From contig NZ_JBHUMO010000011.1 in assembly GCF_042685105.1 (NCBI RefSeq), positions 1 to 61,525 of the forward strand: DNA of 61,525 bases, in the 5' to 3' direction. Each line of letters opens with the position of its first letter. Positions within the stretch are counted from its first letter, which is position 1. Below, in pieces: positions 27,201-34,597 of this stretch. The notes under the pieces were generated by a model, which saw nothing but the letters and a program-made list of their open reading frames with translations, did no database searches and had not been told where the DNA came from. Source of the stretch: Enterococcus_G camelliae. Its GTDB lineage: Bacteria; Bacillota; Bacilli; Lactobacillales; Enterococcaceae. Both the position numbers and the translations under genes were made by a program.

Positions 27201-27257
27201 ATGAGAATTATTTACGTAAAAATGCAATCACAATCATGGCAAATTTGGCGTAGGTAG
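27201..27257 (+). CDS. Tryptophan leader peptide (18 residues, two Trp codons)
   Basis: An 18-codon frame, MRIIYVKMQSQSWQIWRR, starts at ATG behind AAAGGAG at good spacing. Trp codons are at 27237-27239 and 27246-27248, two and five codons before the two Arg codons and the stop. Trp is rare, so two in 18 residues next to RNA arms and terminators is the layout of a ribosome-mediated attenuator. The last base of the stop codon is the first base of RNA arm 1. Downstream genes encode the predicted tryptophan transporter. No protein function is implied; the act of translation is the signal. Confidence 0.85.
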   Translation: MRIIYVKMQSQSWQIWRR

Positions 27258-27344
27258 TTGTATTGATGGACTCAAATCCATAGATACAACTTTTTAGAGT
27301 GTACATCTAAAAACTGTATCTATGTCGGACAATTATAAGATGAG

Positions 27345-27379
27345 GCCGCGTAGATTATTACGCGGCTTTTGTATTTTTT
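27345..27379 (+). terminator. First trp-leader terminator
   Basis: GCCGCGTA (27345-27352) and TACGCGGC (27359-27366) form a perfect 8-bp GC-rich stem with a six-base loop, then TTTTGTATTTTTT. Confidence 0.85.
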
Positions 27380-27409
27380 ACAACTGCCTAAAGATGCAGT
27401 TGTTTTTTT
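27380..27409 (+). terminator. Second trp-leader terminator
   Basis: ACAACTGC (27380-27387) and GCAGTTGT (27396-27403) form a perfect 8-bp stem, with T-run to 27409. It ends 21 bases before the first trpX start. Confidence 0.85.
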
Positions 27410-27430
27410 ATGAAAAGGGGAGTAGAAAAA

Positions 27431-28456
27431 ATGAAAAACAAAGGACTTATTTTTTCGTATGTTTTACTATTTGGTTTTTTGGTAACGATGTATGGGTACG
27501 GAATGGGCGTAAAACAAGCAAAAATACCAGCGTTAACTAAACAATCAACGCTAACAGACCATAAAACAGTGGGAATTTTACAATATGTTAGTCACCCGGC
27601 ACTTGATACAATCAAAGAAGGTGTCATAGCCGGATTAAAAAAAGCTGGGTACACCGAAGGCAAAAACTTGACTATTTTTTTTCAAAACGGTCAAGCGGAC
27701 CAAAGTAAACTAGCTACAATGAGCCAACAGCTAGTGGACAGTAAAGCAGATGTTTTGGTTGGGATTGCTACACCAGCGGCACAGGCATTAGCGAATACGA
27801 CTCACAGTATGCCAATTGTATTAGGTGCTGTGACCGATCCTGTTAGTGCTAATTTAGTTAAGAGCTTAAAAGAACCAGGTGGGAATGTTACTGGTGTGTC
27901 AGATAAAGCACCAGTGAAGGCCCAATTTCAATTAGCCAAAAAACTTCTTCCAAAAGCTAAAACGGTAGGAATGCTCTATTCTTCCTCTGAGGATAATTCA
28001 AAATATCAAGTTGCAGAGGCGACTAAAATTGCTGATGAACTTGGTTATACGGTCAAGAAGTACGCAGTTCCTTCTACCAATGAAATCAGTCAGACCGTAC
28101 AAGTGATGAGTCAATCGGTAGATTTCATTTATGTACCTTTAGACAACACGATTGCAAATGCTATGGCAAGTGTGGTTGCAGAAGCAAACAAATCAAAAAC
28201 GCCAATTATTCCTTCTGTTGATACAATGGTTGAACAAGGGGGATTGGCAACTGTTGGGATTAATCAAAAAGAACTAGGTATCAAAACGGGCGAAATGGTT
28301 GCCGCGATTCTAAACGGTGATTCGAAACCGGCTACGACGCCAGTCTATACATTCTCTGACGGAGATGTTGTGGTCAATCAAAAACAAGCCAAATTATTGG
28401 GTATCACCATTCCGGAAACTATTTTAAAGAAAGCAAAAATTGAAGGTGGGGAATAG
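27431..28456 (+). CDS. trpX: Tryptophan ABC transporter substrate-binding protein, copy 1
   Basis: A 341-residue extracellular binding protein of the COG2984 (ABC sugar/amino acid, TrpX) family. It has an N-terminal hydrophobic signal/anchor (about 5-27) without a lipobox Cys. Family features are VGILQYVSHPALD, the GIATPAAQAL segment, VTDPVSANLVKSL and PIIPSVDTMVEQGGLATVGI. The ATG at 27431 is chosen because GGGGAG is eight bases upstream; an in-frame ATG at 27410 lies in the terminator tail. The Trp specificity is inferred from the leader peptide. The next gene is a close paralogue. Confidence 0.82.
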   Translation: MKNKGLIFSYVLLFGFLVTMYGYGMGVKQAKIPALTKQSTLTDHKTVGILQYVSHPALDTIKEGVIAGLKKAGYTEGKNLTIFFQNGQADQSKLATMSQQLVDSKADVLVGIATPAAQALANTTHSMPIVLGAVTDPVSANLVKSLKEPGGNVTGVSDKAPVKAQFQLAKKLLPKAKTVGMLYSSSEDNSKYQVAEATKIADELGYTVKKYAVPSTNEISQTVQVMSQSVDFIYVPLDNTIANAMASVVAEANKSKTPIIPSVDTMVEQGGLATVGINQKELGIKTGEMVAAILNGDSKPATTPVYTFSDGDVVVNQKQAKLLGITIPETILKKAKIEGGE

Positions 28457-28457
28457 T

Positions 28458-29477
28458 ATGAACAAATTAAGCAAGATTCTTGCGAGTATTCTTTTCTTTT
28501 CTTTGCTAGGTATAGGTGGGTATATCGTTGGGTCTCATCAAGCAAATGGAAACAAGCAAGCAACACCGAAGGCAGAAAAAAAGCACTATACAATCGGTAT
28601 TTTACAATATATTAGCCACCCTTCTTTAGACCAAATTAAACAAGGTGTGGTTGACGGCTTGGCAAAAGAAGGATTTAAAGATGGAGAAAATGTGAGCATC
28701 ACCTTTTTAAATGGTCAAGGAGACCAAAGTAAGCTACAAATGATGAGTCAGCAGTTAATCGGGGAAAAACCGGATGTATTAATTCCAATCGCAACACCGG
28801 CCGCCAAAGCGATGGCAAATGAAACCAAAACGATTCCCATCGTGGCGGGAGCAATCTCTGATCCTGTTGGTTCAGGCCTAGTTACAAGTTTGACACACCC
28901 TTCTGGAAATATAACAGGTGTAAAAAACGAGGCACCAATTGCTGATCAAATCACATTGCTAAAAAAATTATTACCTGATGCAAAAAAAATTGGCGTTATC
29001 TATTCAGCCAATGAAGAAAATTCAAAAAGCTATGTCAAAGCAATCACTGAAAAAGGAACCAAAGCAGGGTATGACATCAAAAGTTACGCCATTCAATCAA
29101 GCAATGACTTAGCCCAAACCGTGCAGGTGATGAATCAAGAAGCCGATGTGATTTATGTTCCTCAAGATAACGGCATTGCAAGTGCCTTTCAAACGCTGAT
29201 GAATGAAGCGAATAAAGCGAAAAAACCTGTTTTTGTTTCTGTTGATAATATGGTTAAAGAGGGAGGACTAGCGACTGTTGGACAGGATCAATATCAACTC
29301 GGCATACGGACAGCCAAATTAGCCGCCAAAGTCTTAAAAGAGAAGGACAAAACGACACTTCCATTTGACGTTGTTTCAACGGGAAACGTCATAGTCAATG
29401 AAAAAAAAGCAAAAGAATTGGGGATTACCATTCCAGAAGCTATAAAAAAAGAAGCCACGGTAGTAGGAGGAGAATAA
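28458..29477 (+). CDS. Tryptophan ABC transporter substrate-binding protein, copy 2
   Basis: A 339-residue paralogue of the preceding gene, with a signal/anchor at about 7-27 and no lipobox Cys. The same landmarks occur in order: IGILQYISHPSLD, PIATPAAKAM, AISDPVGSGLVTSL and PVFVSVDNMVKEGGLATVGQ. The ATG at 28458 comes one base after the stop of copy 1 and uses its GGTGGGG end as ribosome binding site. Two different receptors sharing one permease could differ in ligand or affinity, for example different aromatic amino acids. This is inference. Confidence 0.82.
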   Translation: MNKLSKILASILFFSLLGIGGYIVGSHQANGNKQATPKAEKKHYTIGILQYISHPSLDQIKQGVVDGLAKEGFKDGENVSITFLNGQGDQSKLQMMSQQLIGEKPDVLIPIATPAAKAMANETKTIPIVAGAISDPVGSGLVTSLTHPSGNITGVKNEAPIADQITLLKKLLPDAKKIGVIYSANEENSKSYVKAITEKGTKAGYDIKSYAIQSSNDLAQTVQVMNQEADVIYVPQDNGIASAFQTLMNEANKAKKPVFVSVDNMVKEGGLATVGQDQYQLGIRTAKLAAKVLKEKDKTTLPFDVVSTGNVIVNEKKAKELGITIPEAIKKEATVVGGE

Positions 29478-29478
29478 A

Positions 29479-30363
29479 ATGATTGTTTCGTCTATTGGTC
29501 AAGGATTTTTATGGAGTGTACTCGGACTTGGTATATTCATGACATTCCGCATTTTAAATTTTCCAGATATGACAACCGAAGGATCGTTTCCTTTGGGAGG
29601 AGCTGTCTGTGTCACGGCAATTGTCCATGGTGTATCGCCTTTTCTCGCAACGCTCTTGGGTGTGATTGCTGGGATGTGCGCGGGCTTGGTAACAGGTTTG
29701 CTCTACACAAAAGGAAAAATTCCAGTGTTATTAGCAGGTATCCTTGTTATGTCAGCTTTGAATTCGGTCATGTTATTCGTGATGCAAACACCGAATTTGT
29801 CACTGCTGAATCAACCCAAAATATTAGATTTATTAAAGGTTTTTCAGTTGCCTACTAATTTTGATACGGTTTTTCTTGGTCTGATTGTTTTAATCATTCT
29901 TTTGACGGTTCTCTATTATTTTTTTCAGACGGATTTGGGCCAAGCCTATATTGCAACAGGAGATAATGAATCCATGGCACGTTCGATGGGAATCCGAACA
30001 GATCGAATGAAAATTATGGGATTGGTACTATCAAATGGTGTGATTTCACTCTCAGGAGCACTAATTGCTCAAAATGATGGTTATGCAGATGTTAACAAAG
30101 GAACAGGCGTGATTGTTATCGGATTGGCTTCAATTATTATCGGTGAGGTGCTTTATGGTGAGGTGACCTTCTTCGAACGCTTAGTAGCAATCGTAATTGG
30201 CAGTGTCATATATCAATTGTTAATATTGCTCGTTATTAAACTAGGATTTGATACCACCTACTTGAAGATTTTTTCAGCAATCATTCTATCAATTTGTTTA
30301 TTAATTCCTCAATTAAAATCAGCGTTAAATTTGAAAACTGGATTGGAAAAGGAGGAATTCTAA
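29479..30363 (+). CDS. trpY: Tryptophan ABC transporter permease
   Basis: A 294-residue membrane permease of the COG4120 / branched-chain-type family with about eight or nine predicted helices. Landmarks are FRILNFPDMTTEGSFPLGG near the N-terminus and the GDNESMARSMGI coupling segment near residue 160. The ATG follows TAGGAGGAG one base after the trpX copy 2 stop. The ATPase gene begins immediately after its stop codon. Confidence 0.85.
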   Translation: MIVSSIGQGFLWSVLGLGIFMTFRILNFPDMTTEGSFPLGGAVCVTAIVHGVSPFLATLLGVIAGMCAGLVTGLLYTKGKIPVLLAGILVMSALNSVMLFVMQTPNLSLLNQPKILDLLKVFQLPTNFDTVFLGLIVLIILLTVLYYFFQTDLGQAYIATGDNESMARSMGIRTDRMKIMGLVLSNGVISLSGALIAQNDGYADVNKGTGVIVIGLASIIIGEVLYGEVTFFERLVAIVIGSVIYQLLILLVIKLGFDTTYLKIFSAIILSICLLIPQLKSALNLKTGLEKEEF

Positions 30364-31143
30364 ATGACAAGATTAGAAATTAAGCAGGCAACCAAACTAG
30401 TCAATAATGGGGCCAATGAGAAAAAAATCCTCTTAAATCATTTGCAATTAACCGTTAACGAAGGAGAATTTGTGACAATTTTAGGTGGAAATGGTGCAGG
30501 AAAAAGTACCTTGTTCAATATTATTTCGGGTTCATTGAGCTTAACAAGTGGCAATATTTTATTAGATAATCTTGATATTACGAAATTAACGGAAGAGCGA
30601 AGAGCTAGTTACTTCGCACGTGTGTTTCAGGATCCAAAAATGGGTACGGCCCCACGGATGACTGTTGCCGAAAACTTATTATTAGCTCAGTTTCGTGGCC
30701 AAAAAAGACCTTTTCGCTTAAGAAATCTGCAAAAACAACGAGCTTTTTTTTACCAACTATGTGCTGAAATTGGTAATGGGCTCGAAAATCATTTGGATAC
30801 ACCAACTGGCAATCTTTCTGGTGGTCAAAGACAAGCACTTAGTTTATTAATGGCAACGATTAGAAAGCCAGATGTCTTACTTTTAGATGAGCATACCGCA
30901 GCGTTAGATCCAAAAACTTCGAAACAGTTGATGCATTTAACAAACAAAAAGGTACAAGAAGATCAGCTGACCTGTTTAATGATTACGCACCGTATGGAGG
31001 ATGCTTTGCATTATGGTAATCGCTTGATTGTGCTACAAAAAGGAAAAATAGTTAAAGACTTTTCGGCAACAGAAAAAGAAAAATTAACAATGACGGATTT
31101 ATTGAGTTTCTTCGAAGATACCTATGACGACGAAAATGACTAA
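30364..31143 (+). CDS. trpZ: Tryptophan ABC transporter ATP-binding protein
   Basis: A 259-residue ABC ATPase of the COG1101 family. It has Walker A GGNGAGKST (about 40-48), Q-loop in RVFQDPKMGT, signature LSGGQRQAL (about 150-158), Walker B VLLLDEHTAAL and the switch His in MITHRME. It powers the preceding permease. No terminator follows; the aro promoter begins ten bases after its stop codon, so some readthrough into the aro leader is likely. Confidence 0.9.
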   Translation: MTRLEIKQATKLVNNGANEKKILLNHLQLTVNEGEFVTILGGNGAGKSTLFNIISGSLSLTSGNILLDNLDITKLTEERRASYFARVFQDPKMGTAPRMTVAENLLLAQFRGQKRPFRLRNLQKQRAFFYQLCAEIGNGLENHLDTPTGNLSGGQRQALSLLMATIRKPDVLLLDEHTAALDPKTSKQLMHLTNKKVQEDQLTCLMITHRMEDALHYGNRLIVLQKGKIVKDFSATEKEKLTMTDLLSFFEDTYDDEND

Positions 31144-31152
31144 AAAAGAAGG

Positions 31153-31181
31153 TTGACAATCAGATGAGTAGCACCTATACT
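31153..31181 (+). promoter_or_regulatory. aro operon promoter
   Basis: TTGACA (31153-31158), a 17-bp spacer and TATACT (31176-31181), a near-consensus promoter. The expected start near 31188 leaves a leader of about 380 bases before aroE. Confidence 0.85.
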
Positions 31182-31212
31182 AGATTCATCTTATCAGTTT
31201 GGAGCGATATAT

Positions 31213-31272
31213 ATGATAATGCATACAACGCACACACAACTGAATCATTTCTACTTTAGCTATTTTAGATAG
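31213..31272 (+). CDS. Aromatic leader peptide (19 residues, Phe/Tyr-rich end)
   Basis: A 19-codon frame, MIMHTTHTQLNHFYFSYFR, starts at ATG eight bases after GGAG. Codons 13-18 are Phe-Tyr-Phe-Ser-Tyr-Phe (31249-31266). The stop codon TAG (31270-31272) directly abuts RNA arm 1. Position, the aromatic run and the downstream operon, which contains tyrA and pheA, indicate a leader peptide that senses charged tRNA-Phe and tRNA-Tyr. A shorter form could start at the second ATG (31219). It parallels the Trp leader peptide at 27201. Confidence 0.85.
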   Translation: MIMHTTHTQLNHFYFSYFR

Positions 31273-31459
31273 GTTTGTATTCATGATTATGGATACAAAC
31301 GAGCAGTTTGTATCTATGATGGCTAGGGAGCTTTTTGGTATGTTAACCTAAACCGCCACGTAGATGCTTTAAATCTACAGTGGCTATATACAATCGTATT
31401 CCAGTAATTTGGAAGGGATGTTCACTGTAGATGAAAATCATGGTGGACATCCCTTTTTT
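31273..31459 (+). promoter_or_regulatory. Phe/Tyr-responsive attenuator of the aro operon
   Basis: Arm 1 (31273-31284) and arm 3 (31306-31317) each pair with arm 2 (31289-31300) over 12 bp with one wobble, so 1:2 and 2:3 exclude each other. A second switch follows: GCCACGTAGAT (31355-31365) pairs with ATCTACAGTGGC (31373-31384), and the latter pairs perfectly over 10 bp (31373-31382) with 31423-31432, which reaches into the 5' arm of the terminator. The pairings are read from sequence; the order of switching is inference. Confidence 0.75.
31413..31459 (+). terminator. aro leader terminator
   Basis: 31413-31425 pairs with 31443-31455 over 13 positions with one wobble (AAGGGATG...CATCCCTT), followed by a T-run to 31459. 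It lies about 110 bases before aroE. The intervening 31460-31560 shows no gene. Confidence 0.85.
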
Positions 31460-31568
31460 GCCTACAATCGTTCAAATGAAATGGAAATGATGATTTGTAA
31501 AAAGCGCACGGTTTGTTTCATCAAGAAAACTGCTTAAGTGCTTTACAAAATAATAAAGGAGACTATCA

Positions 31569-32462
31569 ATGGATCAAAAAACAAGTATTACTGGAAAAAC
31601 ACGTTTGGCAGGTTTTTTTGCGAATCCCGCCAAGCATAGCATTTCTCCACTTATGCATAATACAGCTTTTGCACTTTTGGGAATTGATGCACGCTATTTG
31701 GCATTTGAACTTCCTGAAAACGGACTAGAACGAGCAATCCAAACAATCCGTGATTTTGAGATGTTGGGTGTAAATATTTCAATGCCTTTTAAAATTGAAG
31801 CAATGTCTTATATGGATGAGTTGTCAGATTCCGCAAAACTCAGCGGTTCTATGAATACGGTCGTCAATAAAAATGGGAAATTGATTGGATTTAATACGGA
31901 TGGAACTGGTTTTTTAAAAAGTCTACAAAAAAGCAATCTTTCCATCACAGACCAAACAATGACCATTATCGGTTGCGGCGGTGCTGCTTCAGCAATCGTT
32001 GCCCAGGCGGCTCTTGAGGGGGCTCGAAAAATCTATGTTTTTAATCGCAAAGGTGCTTCTTTTGATTCATTCCGTCAACGAATGGTTTCAATCCATCAGC
32101 ATACAACCTGTCAGATTGTATTAGCAACAATGGAGGATCAGCAATTGGTTAACGAAGCTATTTATGAAAGCCGATTACTTGTCAACGCTACGTCACTTGG
32201 CATGAAACCTCATGAATTACAAATGCCTCTATCTGAAGACAACTTGCTCCATTTATCAGCTGAAACAATGGTTGTAGATATTATTTATAATCCATTAGAA
32301 ACCAAGTTGTTAAAACTTGCAAAAGCTCGAGGATGTCAAACGGCCAATGGTTTAGGCATGTTATTGTATCAAGGTGCTGAAGCTTTTGAGTTATGGACTA
32401 GTCAAAAAATGCCGATTGAAACTATTTATCCACTCATTTTACAAGAAAAAACAAAAAAATAG
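31569..32462 (+). CDS. aroE: Shikimate dehydrogenase
   Basis: Reduces 3-dehydroshikimate to shikimate with NADPH; 297 residues. Substrate-binding NPAKHSISPLMHN lies near residue 17, the catalytic Lys in NISMPFK near 72, the Asp in FNTDGTG near 107 and the nucleotide-binding GCGGAASA near 133. The ATG follows AAGGAG by seven bases. It is the first gene of the eight-gene aromatic operon. Confidence 0.95.
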   Translation: MDQKTSITGKTRLAGFFANPAKHSISPLMHNTAFALLGIDARYLAFELPENGLERAIQTIRDFEMLGVNISMPFKIEAMSYMDELSDSAKLSGSMNTVVNKNGKLIGFNTDGTGFLKSLQKSNLSITDQTMTIIGCGGAASAIVAQAALEGARKIYVFNRKGASFDSFRQRMVSIHQHTTCQIVLATMEDQQLVNEAIYESRLLVNATSLGMKPHELQMPLSEDNLLHLSAETMVVDIIYNPLETKLLKLAKARGCQTANGLGMLLYQGAEAFELWTSQKMPIETIYPLILQEKTKK

Positions 32463-32473
32463 GAGGAATGAAC

Positions 32474-33502
32474 ATGATTATTATTATGAAACCAGCAGCA
32501 ACGGAACAACAAATTACAACGGTTATCAAACGGGCAGAAGACAGTGGACTCGAGGTACAAGTCAATACTGGTAGTGAACAAGTGGTTCTTGGATTAATTG
32601 GTGATACTCGCTCAGTACAAGACATCGCCTTCAAGAGCTATGAAGGAGTTGAGGATGCAGTCAGAATTACGAATACCTATAAATTAACTTCACGGGAGTT
32701 TCATCCTGATGATACGGTTGTTGATGTGGATGGCGTTGCTATCGGAGATGGAAGTTTTGTTACGATGGCTGGTCCCTGTTCAATTGAAGGCCTCGATCAA
32801 ATTCGAGTTTGTGCTGAAATTGCTAAAAAAGGTGGCGCCAAAATACTGAGAGGTGGGGCATTTAAACCACGAACTTCTCCATATGCCTTTCAAGGATTAG
32901 GTGAAGAAGGTCTGAAGCAAATTCGTCAAGCGGCGGATGAATTTGATCTGAAAGTTATCACCGAAGTTATGGATGAAGGACATATTGAGATGGTTGCTGA
33001 ATATAGCGACATCATTCAAATTGGTGCACGAAATATGCAAAACTTTAAATTACTCTCAGCTGTCGGTAAAACAGGTAAGCCGATTGGGTTGAAACGTGGA
33101 ATTGCTGGGACGATTTCAGAATGGTTAAATGCCGCAGAATATATCGCTGTAGAAGGAAAAAGTCCAATCATTTTTATTGAACGCGGGATTAGAACCTATG
33201 AAACGGCGACTAGAAATACCTTTGATTTAAGTGCTGTTCCAATTATCAAAAAATTCAGTCATTTTCCGATTATTGTTGACCCAAGTCATGGCACAGGCGT
33301 TTGGGATTTAGTTGCTCCAATGGCTCGTGCTGGTGTCGCAAGTGGTGCAGATGGCATGATTGTCGAAATTCATCCAGATCCTAAAAATGCATGGTCGGAC
33401 GGTCCACAATCCTTAAATGAAAAGAGTTACTTACAAATGATGACCGAAGTAGACATCTTGGTAGATGCGATGAAAAAAATTCGACAACTAGAAACCATCT
33501 GA
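32474..33502 (+). CDS. aroF: 3-deoxy-7-phosphoheptulonate (DAHP) synthase, type I-beta
   Basis: Condenses phosphoenolpyruvate and erythrose 4-phosphate, the entry step to aromatics; 342 residues. An N-terminal ferredoxin-like regulatory domain (about 1-70, MKPAATEQQITTVI) precedes the barrel with AGPCSIEG near 98, LRGGAFKPRTSPYAFQG and the metal residues in DPSHGTG. The N-terminal domain is known in this class to mediate feedback inhibition. The start is ATG 32474, seven bases after AGGAGG; an in-frame ATG at 32468 is one base from that site. Confidence 0.93.
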   Translation: MIIIMKPAATEQQITTVIKRAEDSGLEVQVNTGSEQVVLGLIGDTRSVQDIAFKSYEGVEDAVRITNTYKLTSREFHPDDTVVDVDGVAIGDGSFVTMAGPCSIEGLDQIRVCAEIAKKGGAKILRGGAFKPRTSPYAFQGLGEEGLKQIRQAADEFDLKVITEVMDEGHIEMVAEYSDIIQIGARNMQNFKLLSAVGKTGKPIGLKRGIAGTISEWLNAAEYIAVEGKSPIIFIERGIRTYETATRNTFDLSAVPIIKKFSHFPIIVDPSHGTGVWDLVAPMARAGVASGADGMIVEIHPDPKNAWSDGPQSLNEKSYLQMMTEVDILVDAMKKIRQLETI

Positions 33503-33516
33503 AAGAAGGATTCATT

Positions 33517-34596
33517 ATGTTAACAATAAAAACAACCAATCATCAGTATGATATTCTCATTGAAAAAGGTGCATTGCGAAATATAGGTGACTGGCTTAAC
33601 GAATTGTGGTCACCCCAAAAAGTAGCCATTATATCCGATACAAGAGTGGCGAAACTGTACGGTGACCAAGTTGTCACTAAATTGAATGAAGCGGGATTTG
33701 AGGTCTCTCTGATGATTGTACCTGAGGGAGAAGGAAGCAAATCATTGACACAAGCAGCGACGTTGTATGAACAACTAGCGAAAGAGAGTTTCACACGTAG
33801 CGATGGAATTGTCGCATTAGGTGGTGGTGTTATTGGTGATTTGGCTGGTTTTGTTTCCTCTACCTACATGCGGGGCATTCATTTTGTACAGGTCCCTACA
33901 AGTCTACTGGCACAGGTTGATTCGAGTATTGGGGGAAAAACGGGTGTCAATACGGCGACAGCAAAAAATCTCGTGGGTACGTTTTACCAACCGGACGGTG
34001 TATTGATTGACCCCGACGTTTTAACAACATTAGAACCACGGCGAATTCGTGAAGGAATTGCTGAAATTGTCAAAAGTGCTGCAATAGCAGATGCAACTTT
34101 TTGGGAAGAATTGGCAAGCTATCAAGATGAATTTGACTTAGTCGCGCATGCCGAATCTGTCATTATTCAGGCGTTAAAAGTCAAACAAAAAGTCGTTGAA
34201 GAAGATGAATTTGATAATGGCTCACGCTTGATCTTAAATTTTGGTCACACGATTGGACATGCAATCGAAAAATCGGCAGGTTATGGTGTGGTTAGTCATG
34301 GTGAAGCGGTAGCGATTGGGATGGCTCTAATCAGCCAAGCTGCTGTTAAACAAAAAACAATGCCTGAGAATACTGATAAAAAGATTATAGAAATGTTAAA
34401 AAAATTTCATTTACCAATTAGCAAAGACGGGTTAGAATTAGAAAATGAAACATTACTTAAAGCTGTTTCGAATGATAAAAAAACGCGCGGCAAGCAGTTG
34501 AAAATTATTTTATTAGAAACAATTGGAACAGCCAAAATAGTCACGATGGATACTTCCAAGTTTCGCGACTATTTAGGCATGAAGGAGGAAAAATAA
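33517..34596 (+). CDS. aroB: 3-dehydroquinate synthase
   Basis: NAD- and metal-dependent cyclisation of DAHP to 3-dehydroquinate; 359 residues. Motifs are GGGVIGDLAGFVSSTYMRG near residue 105, PTSLLAQVDSSIGGKTGVN near 128, and metal-ligand His in NFGHTIGHAIE near 245 and HGEAVAIGM near 262. The start is ATG at 33517 behind AAGGA. It ends one base before aroC. Confidence 0.95.
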   Translation: MLTIKTTNHQYDILIEKGALRNIGDWLNELWSPQKVAIISDTRVAKLYGDQVVTKLNEAGFEVSLMIVPEGEGSKSLTQAATLYEQLAKESFTRSDGIVALGGGVIGDLAGFVSSTYMRGIHFVQVPTSLLAQVDSSIGGKTGVNTATAKNLVGTFYQPDGVLIDPDVLTTLEPRRIREGIAEIVKSAAIADATFWEELASYQDEFDLVAHAESVIIQALKVKQKVVEEDEFDNGSRLILNFGHTIGHAIEKSAGYGVVSHGEAVAIGMALISQAAVKQKTMPENTDKKIIEMLKKFHLPISKDGLELENETLLKAVSNDKKTRGKQLKIILLETIGTAKIVTMDTSKFRDYLGMKEEK

Positions 34597-34597
34597 G

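Larger units (their letters stand above)
27257..27409 (+). promoter_or_regulatory. Trp-responsive attenuator with three exclusive arms
   Basis: Arm 1 (27257-27270) pairs with arm 2 (27277-27290) at 13 of 14 positions. Arm 2 also pairs perfectly over 10 bp (27279-27288) with arm 3 (27315-27324), extended by TTTTTAGA/TCTAAAAA (27291-27298 with 27306-27313), 18 bp in all. The pairings are mutually exclusive. Two intrinsic terminators follow. A ribosome stalled at the Trp codons would cover arm 1 and favour the 2:3 hairpin. How arm choice reaches the terminators is not obvious, because neither terminator stem overlaps arm 3. Confidence 0.75.

Noticed and set aside
27335..27366. Degenerate T-box (GAGGCCGCGTA) in the trp leader
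   Set aside because: The GGTACC/TGGNACC core needed for tRNA pairing is missing, and the sequence is explained by the 8-bp terminator stem.
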